DNA of 64,000 bases from Prionace glauca. Its lineage: Eukaryota > Chordata > Chondrichthyes > Carcharhiniformes > Carcharhinidae. Positions 36,559 to 49,053 of the stretch are shown here, piece after piece. The DNA is taken from positions 39,543,603 to 39,607,602 of the forward strand of contig CM075760.1 of the NCBI GenBank assembly GCA_037974335.1. The letters are read 5' to 3'. The stretch's first letter is position 1. Each line of letters starts with the position of its first letter. A program made the position numbers and the translations under genes. The notes beneath the pieces are model-generated. The model did not search any database. It was not told the origin of the DNA and saw only the letters and a program-made list of their open reading frames with translations.

Positions 36559-38351
36559 GACACAGACACAGAGAGAGAGACACACACACAGATACAGAGA
36601 GAGAGAGAGACAGAGACAGAGAGAGATAGAGACACACAGATACAGAGAGAGAGAGACACAGATACAGAGAGAGAGACACACAGATAAAGAGAGACACACA
36701 CACAGATACAGAGAGAGAGAGACAGATACAGAGAGAGAGACACACAGATACAGAGAGAGAGACACACACAGAAACAGAGAGAGAGAGAGACAGGTACCGA
36801 GAGAGAAAGAGGCACAGGGGGAGAGAGAGACAGGTACAGAAAGAGACAGACAGATACAGAGAGAGACAGAAGACAGACAAGCCCAGGGAGAGAAAGGAAT
36901 ACACCCAGAGAGAGACACAGACACACAGACAAGCCCAGAGACAAGAAACACACACACCCAGAGAGAGAGACAGACAGACGGACAGACAGAGTGAGAGAGA
37001 CACAGAGAGAGGCTGATCTATAGAGAGAGGGAGAGATAGAGACACAGATACAGAGAGAGACACACACACAGATACAGAGAGAGAGACACACACAGATATA
37101 TAGAGAGAGAGAGACACACAGATACAGAGAGAGAGAGAGAGAGACAGAGACAGAGAGAGATAGAGACACACAGATACAGAGAGAGAGAGAGACAGAGACA
37201 GAGAGAGATAGAGACACACAGATACAGAGAGAGAGAGACACAGATACAGAGAGAGAGACACACAGATACAGAGAGAGAGAGACACAGATACAGAGAGAGA
37301 GACACACAGATACAGAGAGAGAGACACACAGATACAGAAAGAGAGAGAGACACACACAGATACAGAGAGAGGGAGACACACAGATACAGAGAGAGAGACC
37401 ACACACAGATATATATAGAGAGAGAGACACACAGATACAGAGAGAGAGACACACAGATATAGAGAGAGAAAGAGACACACAGATACAGAGAGAGAGAGAG
37501 AGAGAGACAGAGAGAGATAGAGACACACAGATACAGAGAGAGAGAGACACAGATACAGAGAGAGAGACACACACAGAAAGAGGCACACAGACACACAGAG
37601 AGAGAGAGACAGAGGTGCTGAGAGTGAGACAGATACAGAAAGACACAGATAGAGAGAGGGACAGACAGACAGATAGAGAGACACAGATACAGAGAGAGGA
37701 ACAGATAAACAGAGAGAGAGAGACACACACACCCAGAGACAGAGAGATACCCACCCAGAGAGAGAGAAAGAGACAGAGTGAGACACAGAGAGTGAAAGAG
37801 AGAGATGCAGAGAGAGAGTGTCACACATAGAGAGACAGAGAGAGGGAGACAGAGAGAGAGAGAGAGAGACAGAGAGAAAGAGAAAGACACACACAGATGC
37901 AGAGATATGGAGACATACAGATAGAGTGAGAGACACACAGATACATAGATAGAGACAGATACAGATACAGAGAGACACACACAGATACAGTGAGGCACAC
38001 ACAGAGAGAGAAACACACACACAAAGAGAGAATCACACACACACAAAGAGAGAAACACACACTCACACACAAAGTGAGAAACACACACACAAAGAGAGAA
38101 ACACACACACACAAAGAGAGAAACACACACTCACACACAAAGTGAGAAACACACACACAAAGAGAGAATCACACACACACAAAGAGAGAATCACACACAC
38201 ACAAAGAGAGAAACACACACTCACACACAAAGTGAGAAACACACACACAAAGAGAGAAACACACACACACAAAGAGAGAAACACACACACACAGAAACAC
38301 ACACTCACAAAGAGAGAAACACAGGTACACAAAGAGAGAAACAAACACACA
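36559..38351. repeat. GA/CA minisatellite inserted before C6
   Basis: 'gatacagagagaga' units like those around B, with marker 'tacccaccca' at 37748, although no B or A is present. 36860-37020 is unusual: 'acaagcccag' twice, 'ggaatacaccc', 'gacggacagac' and 'ggctgatctatag' break the repeat. The end (37850-38351) is collinear with 3260-3640. No gene seen. Confidence 0.87.
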
Positions 38352-38658
38352 TGGAAACAGGCCCTTCGGCCCCACTTGCCCGTGCTGCCCCTTTTTTAAC
38401 TCCTAAGCTAATCCCAATGGCCCACATTTGGCCCATATCCCTCTGTACCCATCGCACCCATGGAACTGTCTAAATACTTTTTAGAAGACAAGATTGTATC
38501 CCTCTCTACTATTACCTCTGGCAGCTTGTTCCAGACACTCACCACCCTCTGTGTGAAAAAATTGCCCCTCTGGACACTTTTGTATCTCTCCCCTCTCACC
38601 TTAAACCTATCCCCTCTAGTTTTAGACTCCCCTACCTTTGCGACAAGATATTCACCTG
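38352..38658 (-). mobile_element. CR1-like LINE 3' end, subfamily C, copy C6
   Basis: Full-type copy with a clipped 3' end as in C1. Reads 'aaacctatccc' and 'ctttgcgacaag' (private G-to-C). Minus frame open to GHWD at 38408. Confidence 0.87.
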
Positions 38659-39662
38659 TGTGTGTGTGTTTCCCACTTAGTGTGTGTGTGTGTTTCTCTC
38701 TTTGTGTGTGTGTGTGTTTCTCTCTTTGTGTGCATGTGTTTTGTGTGTGTGTATTTCTGTGTATGTGTGTGTGTTTCTGTGTACGTGTGCGTGTTTCTTG
38801 GTGTGTGTGTTTCTCTATATTTCTCTGTGTGTGTGTGTATTTCTCTCTTTGTGTGTGTGTTTGTTTCTGTGTGTGTTTCTCTTGGTGTGTTTCTGTGTGT
38901 CTTTGTGTGTGTGTGTTTCTCTCTTTGTATATGAGTGTGTTTCTGTGTGTGTGTGTTTCTCTCTTTGTGTGTGTTTGTATTTCTGTGTGTGTGTGTGTGC
39001 ATGTGTGTCTCTTTCTCTCGCTCTCTGTTTGTGTGTGTGTTTCTCTCTTTGTGTGTGTGTGTTTTTCTGTGTGTGTGTGTTTGTGCTTCTCTCCTTGTGT
39101 GTGTATCCGTGTGTGTGTTTCACTGTCTGTGTGTGTGTGTGTTTCCCTCTTTATGTTTGTGTGTTTTTCTCTTTGTGTGTGTGTGTTTCTGTGTGTGTGT
39201 ATTTCTCTCTTTGTGTGTGTGTGTGTTTCTCTCTTTGTGTGTGTGTTGCTCTGTGTGTGTGATTCTCTCTTGTGTGTGTGTGTTTCTCTCTTTGTGTGTT
39301 AGTTGCTCTGTGTGTGTGATTCTCTCTTGTGTGTGTGTTTTTTCTCTCTTTATGCGTGTGTGTTTCTCTCTTTGGGTGTATGTGTTTCTGTGTGTGTGTG
39401 TGTTTCTCTCTTTGGGTGTGTGTGTTTCTCTCTTTGTCTGTGTTTGTATTTCCTTGTGTGTGTGTTGCTCTGTGTGTGTCTTTCTGTCTTTGTGCGTGTG
39501 TGTGTGTTTCTCTCTTTGTGTGTATCTGTGTTTCTCTCTTTGTATGTGTCTGTGAGTGTGTGTGTGTGTTTCTCTCTTTGTGTGTGTGTGTTTCTCTCTT
39601 TGTGTGTGTGTGTTTCTCTCTTTGTGTGTGTGTGTGTTTTTCTTTTTGTGTCTGTGTGTGCG
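38659..39662. repeat. GT/CT microsatellite, C-to-D spacer
   Basis: Collinear with 3947-5186. 'ttgctctgtgtgtgtgattc' occurs twice (about 39246 and 39303), a private 57-base duplication. No gene seen. Confidence 0.9.
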
Positions 39663-39985
39663 CGAAGGGCTAGATGGCCTACTCCTGCTCCTATTTCTTA
39701 TGTTCTTGTGTACACAGCTCCAGGGACCTGGGTTCGATTCCCAGCTTGGGTCACTCACTGTGTGGAGTCTGTATGTTCTCCCCGTGTCTGGGTGGGTATC
39801 CTCCGGGTGCTCTAGTTTCCTCCCACAATCTGAAAGATGTGCTGGTTAGGGTGTGTTGACTGTGCTAAATTCTCCCTCAGTGTAACCCGAACAGGCGCCG
39901 GAGTGTGGGGACTGTGGGATTTTCACAGTAACTTTATTCCAGTGTTAATGTGAACCTACTTGTGACACTAATAAATAAACTTTAT
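39663..39985 (+). mobile_element. CR1-B tail plus V-SINE, copy D5
   Basis: CR1-B tail 39663-39710, SINE from 39711. 'gtgctctagtttcc' as in D4; private 'gtgggtatcctcc' within the central block. Confidence 0.85.
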
Positions 39986-40630
39986 AAAAAATAAACTTTC
40001 TATCTTTGATAGAGAGGTTCAGATGATTCCATTCCATATCTTCCTGCTTTGGGGGAATGGGAATTATCTTTACATTTACAAGGATATGCGGAGGGAGATG
40101 TTTGAATGGAGATTCAGCTTTTTGGGTGATTAAAGTGTCAATTTGTTTCCAGAAGCTGTTTACAGGGATTGTCCCAGAGATTGAATTGTTTCAGTAATGT
40201 CTACGTCTCCAATACTTCAGACAGAGGAAGGTAGCAATATACAAAAGGAAAGATTGGGGGAATCACTACATTGAATGTGTGAGGTCTCATCACTCTCTGT
40301 CTCCTTTGGGTTTGTAATCTTTACATTTTTAATCACTGAAACCTCTTGTCCTTGTTGGGAATCTCACTGCGGTTTGAGAAAAGCAAACACTGATCCCACA
40401 CTAAACCCCCCCACAACACAGGACTGAGCAGAGAGTGTGAAATGGAACTGCTGTCAGAGTGGGTTATTTTTATAGATGGATAAGAAACATTCCTCCATTT
40501 TCAAACCTTTCTCCTGTTTCTGTAGCGTTTCGGGCTCCCCTGTGTCCCTGTCTCTCCATCTCTGGGGCAATTTAGCATGGACAATCCCCCCAACCTTCAC
40601 AACTTGAGACATTAAGGGGCAATTTCGGAA
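39986..40630. repeat. E block, copy E6
   Basis: Complete. Private 'gttcagatgattcc' and loss of two bases in 'gtcccagagattg'. SINE scrap reads 'gggcaatttagcatggac' as in E3. Confidence 0.8.
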
Positions 40631-41507
40631 TACAGAGACACACAGGTACAGAGAGAGACAGAGACAGACGCTGATACAGAGAGAGAGAGAGAGAGACAGA
40701 TAGACACACAGATACAGAGAGAGAGAGAAAGACACAGATACAGAGAGAGAGACAGAGAGACACAAAGATACAGAGAGAGAGAGACACAGATACAGATAGA
40801 GAGAGAGAGACACAGATACAATACAGAGAGAGAGAGACACACACACACACAATGATACAGAGAGAGAGGCACAGATACAGAGTGACACAAATATACAGAC
40901 AGAAAGAGAGAAATACAGGGAGAAATACAGTGACAGACACACAGACGTGGAAACAGAGAGACTCAGAGAAATACAGAGAGGGACACACAGATACAGAGAC
41001 ACAGCGATACAGAGACAGAGACAAACAGGTACAGAGAGACAGAGAAAAAATACAGAGAGGGACACATATATAAAGAAACACACAGATACGGAGAGACACA
41101 GATACAGAGTGACAAAGAGAGAGACAAAAACAAGGATACAGAGAGAGAGACACACACAACAGAGTGAGAGAGAGACACAGACACGGATACAGAGAGAGAG
41201 AGACAGACAGATACAGAGAGAGAGACACACACCGATACAGAGAGAGAGACACACACAGACACAAAGAGAGAGAGAGACAGATGCTGAGAGTGAGACAGAT
41301 ACAGAGAGAGAGAGAGAGAGACGCACAGATACGGAGTGAAAGGGGGAGACACAGATACAGACAGAGAGACACCGATAGAGAGAGAGAGAGCGACAGACAG
41401 AGAGAGATAGAGAGACGCAGATACAGAGAGAGAGACACACACAGATACAGAGAGAGAGAGAGACACTCAGATACGGAGTGAAAGGGGGAGACACAGATAC
41501 AGACAGA
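40631..41507. repeat. GA/CA minisatellite, E-to-B spacer
   Basis: Shortened version; the 'aaagtcagagagacacag' section found at 6538 is deleted near 40870. No gene seen. Confidence 0.9.
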
Positions 41508-42446
41508 GAACATAAGAACATAAGAAATAGGAGCAGGAGTAGGCCATCTGGCCCTTCGAGCCTGCCCCGCCATTCAATAAGATCATGGCTGATCTGTCGT
41601 GACTCAGCTCCACCTTCCCGCCCTCTCCCCATAACCCTTAATCCCTTCTCTTATCAAAAACCCATCAACCCGTTTCTTAAAAATATTTAGCGAGGCAGCC
41701 TCCACCACTTCAACGGGCAGAGAATTCCAGAGATTCACCACCCTTTGAGTGAAGAAGTTCCTCCTCAACTCTGTTCTAAACCGCCCCCCCTTTATCTTGA
41801 GGCTGTGCCCCCTAGTCCTACTGTCTTTTTTGAGCGGGAAGAGTCTCTCCACCTCTATCCTATCCATCCCATTCATCATCTTATACGTCTCAATGAGATC
41901 TCCCCTCATTCTTCTAAACTCTAACGAGTACAAGCCTAGTTTATTCAGCCTCTCCTCATAGCTCAACCCCCTCAACTCCGGTATCAGCCGAGTAAACCTC
42001 CTCTGCACTCCCTCCAGGACCAAAATATCCTTGCGCAGGTGCGGCGCCCAAAACTGCACACAGTACTCCAGCTGCGGCCTGACCAATGCCCTATACAGCT
42101 GTAGCAAGACCTCCCTACTTTTATATTCAATCCCCCTCGCTATGAAGGCCAGCATCCCATTCGCCTTCCTGACCACCTGCTGCACCTGCAAGCTGGGCTT
42201 TTGCGACTCATGCACAAGGACCCCGAGGTCCCTCTGCACCGTCGCCTGCTGCAGTTTTTCGCCCCGTAAGTAATAGTCCTTCCTACCATTCCTCCTACCA
42301 AAGTGGACCACCTCACACTTGCCAACATTAAATTCCATTTGCCATTTCCTGGCCCATTCGCCCAGCCTATCTAGATCCTTCTGCAGACTCTCCACACCCT
42401 CCTCACAATTTGTCTTTCCCCCAATCTTGGTGTCATCAGCAAAAGA
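41508..42446 (-). mobile_element. CR1-like LINE 3' end, subfamily B, copy B4
   Basis: FADD box at 42443-42432; open to the stop at 41604. Two terminal repeats. Interior variants match B2, right flank and 'ccggtatcag' match B3. Confidence 0.92.
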
Positions 42447-43460
42447 GACAGAGAGACGCAGACACAGAGAGAGAAACAGATAAACAAAGAGACAGAGAGA
42501 GAGAGAGACACACACACACACACACACAGAGATACCCACCCAGAGAGAGAGAAAGAGACAAAGTGAGACACAGAGAGTGAAAGAGAGAGATGCAGAGAGA
42601 GAGTGTCACACATAGACAGACAGAGAGAGACAGACAGAGAGACAGAGAGAGAGAGACAGGGAGAGACAGACAGAGAGAAAGAGAGAGACACACACAGATA
42701 CAGAGAGATGGAGACATACAGATAGAGTGAGAGACACACAGATACAGAGAGAGAGGGATAGAGAGATACAAAGAGAGAGACACACAGATGCAGAGAGAGA
42801 TAGACACAACAGATACAGACAGAGAGACATACAGATAGAGTGAGAGAGAGACACACACACAGATACAATGAGACACACACAGAGACGCAGAGAGAGACAC
42901 ACACACACTCGCAGATACAGAGACACAGAGAGAGAGAAGCAGAATGAGAGACAGAGAGACACACACACACAGACACACACACACATAAAGAGAAAAACAC
43001 AATCACACACACACACAGAAACACACACACAAAGACAAAAACACACACACAAAGAGAGAAACACACGCATACACAAAGAGAGAAACACACACATGCAAAG
43101 AGAGGAACACATACAAAGAGAAAAACACAAACACACAGAAACACACACACAAAGAAAGAAACGCACATGCAGAGAAACACACACATGTGCAAAGAGAGAA
43201 ACACACACACACAAAGAGAGAAACACACACACACAAAGAGAGAAACACACACACACAAAGTGAGAATCATACACAGAGTGAGAAACACATACACGCACAG
43301 AGCAACCCACACGCACACACACACACACACACACAGAAACACACACAGTCAGAGAGAGAGAAACACACACACACCCGAAGAGAAAAACACACAAACAGAA
43401 AAAGAGAAACACACACACAAAGCGAGAACACACACAGAGCGAGAAACACACACATACACA
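42447..43460. repeat. GA/CA to CA minisatellite, B-to-A spacer
   Basis: Marker 'tacccaccca' at 42532. Shorter than its counterparts; one 'gatacaaagagagagacagg' section is missing. No gene seen. Confidence 0.9.
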
Positions 43461-44030
43461 GAGCAACTTTATAAGACCCTTGTCAGGCCTCATTTAGAGT
43501 ATTGTGCGCAGTTCTGGTTGCCTCACTATAGGAAAGATGTAGAAGCTATTGAGAGGGTACAGAGGAGATTTACAAGGATGTTGCCTGGACTGGGAGGCAT
43601 GCCTTATGAAGTTAGGTTGAGGGAGCTGGGACTCTTTTCCCTGGAGAGACGAAGGTTGAGAGGCGACCTGATAGAAGTTTATAAAATGTTGAGAGGAATA
43701 GATAGGGTGGATTCTCAGAGGCTATTTCCCCGGGTTGAAATGGTCGCTACGAGAGGACACAGATTTAAGGTGCGGGGAGGAAAGTACAGAAGTGATGTTA
43801 GGGGTAAGTTTTTCACTCAGAGGGTGGTGAGTGAATGGAATCGGCTGCCGTCAGTGGTGGTGGAGGCGAACTCACTGGGGTCTTATAAAAGACTTCTGGA
43901 TGAGTATATGGGGTTTAATGAGATTGAGGATTATAGATAGGTCTGTAGGTTGGTAGGTGTTGATGTGATCGGCGCAACTTGTGGGCCGAAGGGCCTGTTT
44001 GTGCTGTAGTGTTCTATGTTCTATGTTCTA
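43461..44030 (+). mobile_element. CR1-like LINE 3' end, subfamily A, copy A5
   Basis: Open frame from 43461 to the stop after 43940 (ends MGFNEIEDYR). Reads 'gtcaggcctc' as in A1. Three terminal repeats. Confidence 0.88.
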
Positions 44031-44400
44031 ACACACACGCACAGAGCAACACACACGCACAGAGCAACACACACGCACAGAGCAACACACACACAAAGAC
44101 AGAAAGACACACACAAAGGGAGAAACATACACACAAGTGCAAAGAGAGAAACACACACACACAGAAACACACATAAAAGAAGAGAGAAACACACAGACAC
44201 CCAAAGAGAAACACACACACACACAAAGAGAGAAACACACACACACAAAGAGAGAAACACACACACACAAAGAGAGAAACACACACACACAAAGTGAGAA
44301 ACACACACACACAAAGAGAGAAACACACACACACACAGAAACACACACTCACACAGAAACACACACTCACAAAGAGAGAAACACACACACACACACACAA
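44031..44400. repeat. CA microsatellite after A5
   Basis: Three 18-base units, then 'cacacacaaagagagaaaca' units; shares 'aaaagaagagagaaacacac' (44175) with 36329. No gene seen. Confidence 0.88.
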
Positions 44401-44983
44401 GGAAACAGGCCCTTCACACACTCATATACAAAGAGAGAAACACACACACACACAAAGACACACAGAAACACACTAAGAGAAACACACACAGAAACAAACA
44501 CACACACAAAGAGAGAAACACACACACACACAGAGAAATATAGAGAAACACACACACCAAGAAACACGCACACGGACACAGAAACACACACACATACACA
44601 GAAATACACACACACAAAACACATGCACACAAAGAGAGAAACACACACACGCACAAAGAGAGAAACACACACACACAAAGAGAGAAACACACACACACAC
44701 ACAAGGAAACAGGCCCTTCACACACTCATATACAAAGAGAGAAACACACACACACAAAGACACAGAGAAACACACTAAGAGAAACACACACAGAAACAAA
44801 CACACACACAAAGAGAGAAACACACACACACACACAGAAATATAGAGAAACACACACACCAAGAAACACGCACACGGACACAGAAACACACACACATACA
44901 TAGAAATACACACACACAAAACACATGCACACAAAGAGAGAAACACACACACGCACAAAGAGGGAAACACACACACACACACA
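44401..44983 (-). repeat. Inverted spacer with 304-base tandem duplication
   Basis: A C remnant 'ggaaacaggcccttc' at 44401 is followed by 'acacactcatatacaaagag' and then the reverse complement of the motifs at 4000-4270, in reversed order ('ctaagagaaacac', 'agagaaatatagagaaac', 'gcacacggacac', 'aaaacacatgcacac'). The block starts again at 44705 with the same C remnant, 304 bases later. This is a spacer flipped relative to every other unit and then duplicated. Confidence 0.87.
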
Positions 44984-45079
44984 CAGGTGAATATCTTGTC
45001 CCAAAGGTAGGGGAGTCTAAAACTAGAGGGGATAGGTTTAAGGTGAGAGGGGAGAGATACAAAAGTGTCCAGAGGGGCA
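44984..45079 (+). mobile_element. Inverted fragment of subfamily C (C7)
   Basis: 'caggtgaatatcttgtccc' to 'gtccagaggggca' is the 5' part of C in + orientation, opposite to all other C copies. It reads 'ggggataggtttaagg', the complement of the C6 variant, so the donor was a C6-like copy. It ends abruptly at 'tctttgtgtg', where normal GT/CT repeat resumes. Confidence 0.87.
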
Positions 45080-45688
45080 TCTTTGTGTGTGTGTGTTTTT
45101 CTGTGTGTGTGTGTTTGTGCTTCTCTCTTTGTGTGTGTGAGTGTTTCTGTGAGTGTGTATTTCTTTATGTGTGTGTGTGTGTTTCTGTGTGTGTGTTTCT
45201 CTCTTTGCGTGTGTATTTCTCCATGTGTGTGTGCGCGCTTCTCTCTTTGTGTGTGTGTGTGTTTCTCTCTTTGTATGTGTTTGTGAGTGTGTGTGTGTGT
45301 GTGTTTCTTTCTTTGTATGTATCTGTGTTTCTCTCTTTGTATGTGTTTGTGAGTGTCTGTGTGTGTGATTCTCTCTTGTGTGTGTGTGTGTTTCTCTCTT
45401 TGTGTGTGTGTGTTGCTCTGTGTGTGTGATTCTCTCTTGTGTGTGTGTGTGTTTTTTCTCTCTTTGTGCGTGTATGTTTCTCTCTTTGGGTGTGTGTGTT
45501 TCTCTCTTTTTCTGTGTTTGTATTTCCTTGTGTGTGTGTTGCTCTGTGTGTGTCTTTCTGTAATTGTGCGAGTGTGTGTGTTTCTCTCTTTGTGTGTGTC
45601 TGTGTTTCTCTCTTTGTATGTGTCTGTGAGTGTGTGTGTGTGTTTCTTTCTTTGTGTGTGTGTTTTTCTCTTTGTGTCTGTGTGTGCG
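45080..45688. repeat. GT/CT microsatellite, distal C-to-D spacer
   Basis: Corresponds to the D-proximal half of 3947-5186. It has a private duplicated segment around 'tttgtatgtgtttgtgagtg' (45268 and 45336). No gene seen. Confidence 0.88.
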
Positions 45689-46012
45689 CGAAGGGCTAGA
45701 TGGCCTACTCCTGCTCCTATTTCTTATGTTCTTGTGTACACAGCTCCAGGGACCTGGGTTCGATTCCCAGCTTGGGTCACTGTCTGTGTGGAGTCTGTAT
45801 GTTCTCCCCGTGTCTGGGTGGGTTTCCTCCGGGTGCTCCGGTTTCCTCCCACAATCTGAAAGATGTGCTGGTTAGGGTGTATTGACTGTGCTAAATTCTC
45901 CCTCAGTGTAACCCGAACAGGTGCCGGAGTGTGGGGACTAGGGGATTTTCACAGTAACTTTATTCCAGTGTTAATGTGAACCTACTTGTGACACTAATAA
46001 ATAAACTTTATA
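45689..46012 (+). mobile_element. CR1-B tail plus V-SINE, copy D6
   Basis: CR1-B tail 45689-45736, SINE from 45737. Has 'gaacaggtgccgg' and 'gggactagggg' as in D3, although it is flanked by type 1 sequence on the left. Confidence 0.85.
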
Positions 46013-46657
46013 AAAAAGAAACTTTCTATCTTTGATAGAGAGGTTCAGGTGATTCCATTCCATATCTTCCTGCTTTGGGGAAATGGGAATTATCTTTACA
46101 TTTACAAGGATATGCGGAGGGAGATGTTTGAATGGACATTCAGCTTTTTGGGTGATTAAAGTGTCAATTTGTTTCCAGAAGCTGTTTACAGGGATTGTCC
46201 CGAGAGATTGAATTGTTTCAGTAATGTCCACGTCTCCAATACTTCAGACAGAGGAAGGTAGCAATATACAAAAGGAAAGATTGGGGGAATCACTACATTG
46301 AAGGTGTGAGGTCTCATCACTCTCTGTCTGCTTTGGGTTTGTAATATTTACATTTTTAATCACTGAAACCTCTTGTCCTTGTTGGGAATCTCACTGCGGT
46401 TTGAGAAAAGCAAACATTGATCCCACACTAAACCCCCCCCCAACACAGGACTGAGCAGAGAGTGTGAAATGTAACTGCTGTCAGAGTGGGTTATTTTTAT
46501 AGATGGATAAGAAACATTCCTCCATTTTCAAACCTTTCTCCTGTTTCTGTAGCGTTTCGGGCTCCCCTGTGTCCCTGTCTCTCCATCTCTGGGGTCATTT
46601 AGCATGGACAATCCCCCCAACCTTCACAACTTGAGACATTAAGGGGCAATTTCGGAA
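46013..46657. repeat. E block, copy E7
   Basis: Complete. Private 'gaatggacattc', 'aatgtccacg' and 'gtgaaatgtaac'. An 86-codon frame on the minus strand (46231-45971) has no recognisable product and is broken in other copies. Confidence 0.8.
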
Positions 46658-49053
46658 TACAGAGACACACAGGTACAGAGAGAGACAGACACACACTGAT
46701 ACAGAGAGAGAGACAGACACACACTGATACAGAGAGAGAGAGACACACACAGATACAGAGAGAGAGACACACACTGATACAGAGAGAGAGAGAGACAGAG
46801 AGACACACAGATGCAGAGAGAGAGAGACACAGATACAGATACAGAGAGAGAGAGAGACACACACACACAAAGATACAGAGAGAGAGAGAGAGACAGAGAC
46901 ACACACACAGATACAGAGAGAGAGAGTCAGAGACACACAAAGATACAGAGAGAGAGAGAGAGACAGAGACACACACACAGATACAGAGAGAGAGAGAGAG
47001 ACACACACACACACAAAGATACAGAGAGAGAGAGAGAGACAGAGACACACACACACACAAAGATATGGAGAGAGAGAGTCAGAGAGACACAGATACAGAG
47101 AGAGAGACCACACACACAAAGATACAGAGAGAGAGACACAGATACAGAGTGACACAAATATACAGACAGAAAGAGAGAAACACAGGGAGAAATACAGTGG
47201 CAGACACACAGACGTGGAAACAGAGAGACTCAGAGAAATACAGAGAGGGACACACAGATACAGAGACACAGCGATACAGAGACAGAGACAAACAGGTACA
47301 GAGAGACAGAGAAAAAATACAGAGAGGGATACATATATAAAGAAACACACAGATACAGAGACACAGATACAGAGTGACAAAGAGAGAGACAAAAACAAGG
47401 ATACAGAGAGAGAGACACACACAACAAAGTGAGAGAGAGACACAGACACGGATACAGAGAGAGAGACAGACAGATACAGAGAGAGAGAGAGAGAGACAGA
47501 TACAGAGAGAGAGAGACAGACAGATACAGAGAGAGAGAGAGAGACAATACAGATACAGAGAAAGACAGACAGACAGAGAGGGAGACAGACACACACAGTT
47601 ACAGAGAGCGACACACACACAGATACAGAAAGAGAGACACACACAGGAAGAGACACACACAGACACAAAGAGAGAGAGAGACAGATGCTGAGAGTGAGAC
47701 AGATACAGAGAGAGAGAGAGAGAGGCACAGATACAGAGTGAAAGGGGGAGACACAGATACAGACAGAGAGACACCGATAGAGAGAGAGAGAGACAGAGAG
47801 AGAGAGATAGAGAGACGCAGATACAGAGAGAGAAACAGAGAGACAGAGAAATACCCACCCAGAGAGAGAGAAAGAGACAGAGTGAGACACAGAGAGTGAA
47901 AGAGAGAGATGCAGAGAGAGAGTGTCACACATAGACAGACAGAGACAGACAGACACAGAGAGAGAGAGACAGGGAGAGACAGACAGAGAGACAGAGAGAA
48001 AGAAAGAGACACACACAGATACAGAGAGATGGAGACATACAGATAGAGTGAGAGACACACAGATACAAAGAGAGAGACAGACACAGATACAGAGAGAGAC
48101 ACACACAGATACAGAGAGACAGAGACACACAGATACAGTCAGAGACACACAGATACAGAGAGAGGGATAGAGAGATACAGAGAGAGACACACACACAGAT
48201 GCAGAGAGAGATAGACACAACAGATACAGACAGAGAGACATACAGATAGAGTGAGAGAGAGACACACACACAGATACAGTGAGACACACACAGAGACGCA
48301 GAGAGAGACACACACACACTCGCAGATAGAGACACAGAGAGAGAGAAGCAGAATGAGAGACAGAGAGAGACACACACACACACAAAGAGATAAACACTCA
48401 TACACACAGAAACACACACACACACAGAGAAACACACACACACACAAAAAGAGAAACACACACACATGTAAAGAGAAAAACACACAGATAAAGAGAAAAA
48501 CACAATCACACACACACACAGAAACACACACACAAAGACAAATCACACACACAAAGAGAGAAACACACGCACACACAAAGAGAGAAACACACAAATGCAC
48601 AGAGCAACACACACACACAGAAACACATACAGTCACAAAGAGCGAAACACACACACGCAAAGAGAGAAACACACACACACGCAAAGAGAGAAACGCACAC
48701 ACACGCAAAGAGAGAAACACACACACAGGAAAAACACACATACATGAAGAGAGAAACACACACACACCCAAAGAGAGAAACACACACACACCCAAAGAGA
48801 GAAACACACAAACACAAAGAGAGAAACACACACACCCAAAGAGAGAAACACACACACACAAAGTGAGAATCATACACAGAGTGAGAAACACATACACGCA
48901 CAGAGCAACACACACACACACACACATAGAAACACACACAGTCACAAAGAGAGAAACACACACACACCCAAAGACAAAAACACAGAAACAGAAAAAGAGA
49001 AACACACACACAAAGCGAGAACACACACAGAGCGAGAAACACACACATACACA
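46658..49053. repeat. GA/CA to CA minisatellite, E-to-A spacer lacking B
   Basis: E-to-B type units pass near 47770 directly into B-to-A type units, with 'gagatagagagacgcagata' at 47805 and marker 'tacccaccc' at 47852. B is absent, as in type 2, but element A follows, as in type 1, so this unit looks like a type 1/type 2 recombinant. No gene seen. Confidence 0.88.

Noticed and set aside
45971-46231. 86-codon frame in E7 as a small gene
   Set aside because: No recognisable domain, not kept intact in the other E copies, and it overlaps the SINE/E boundary.
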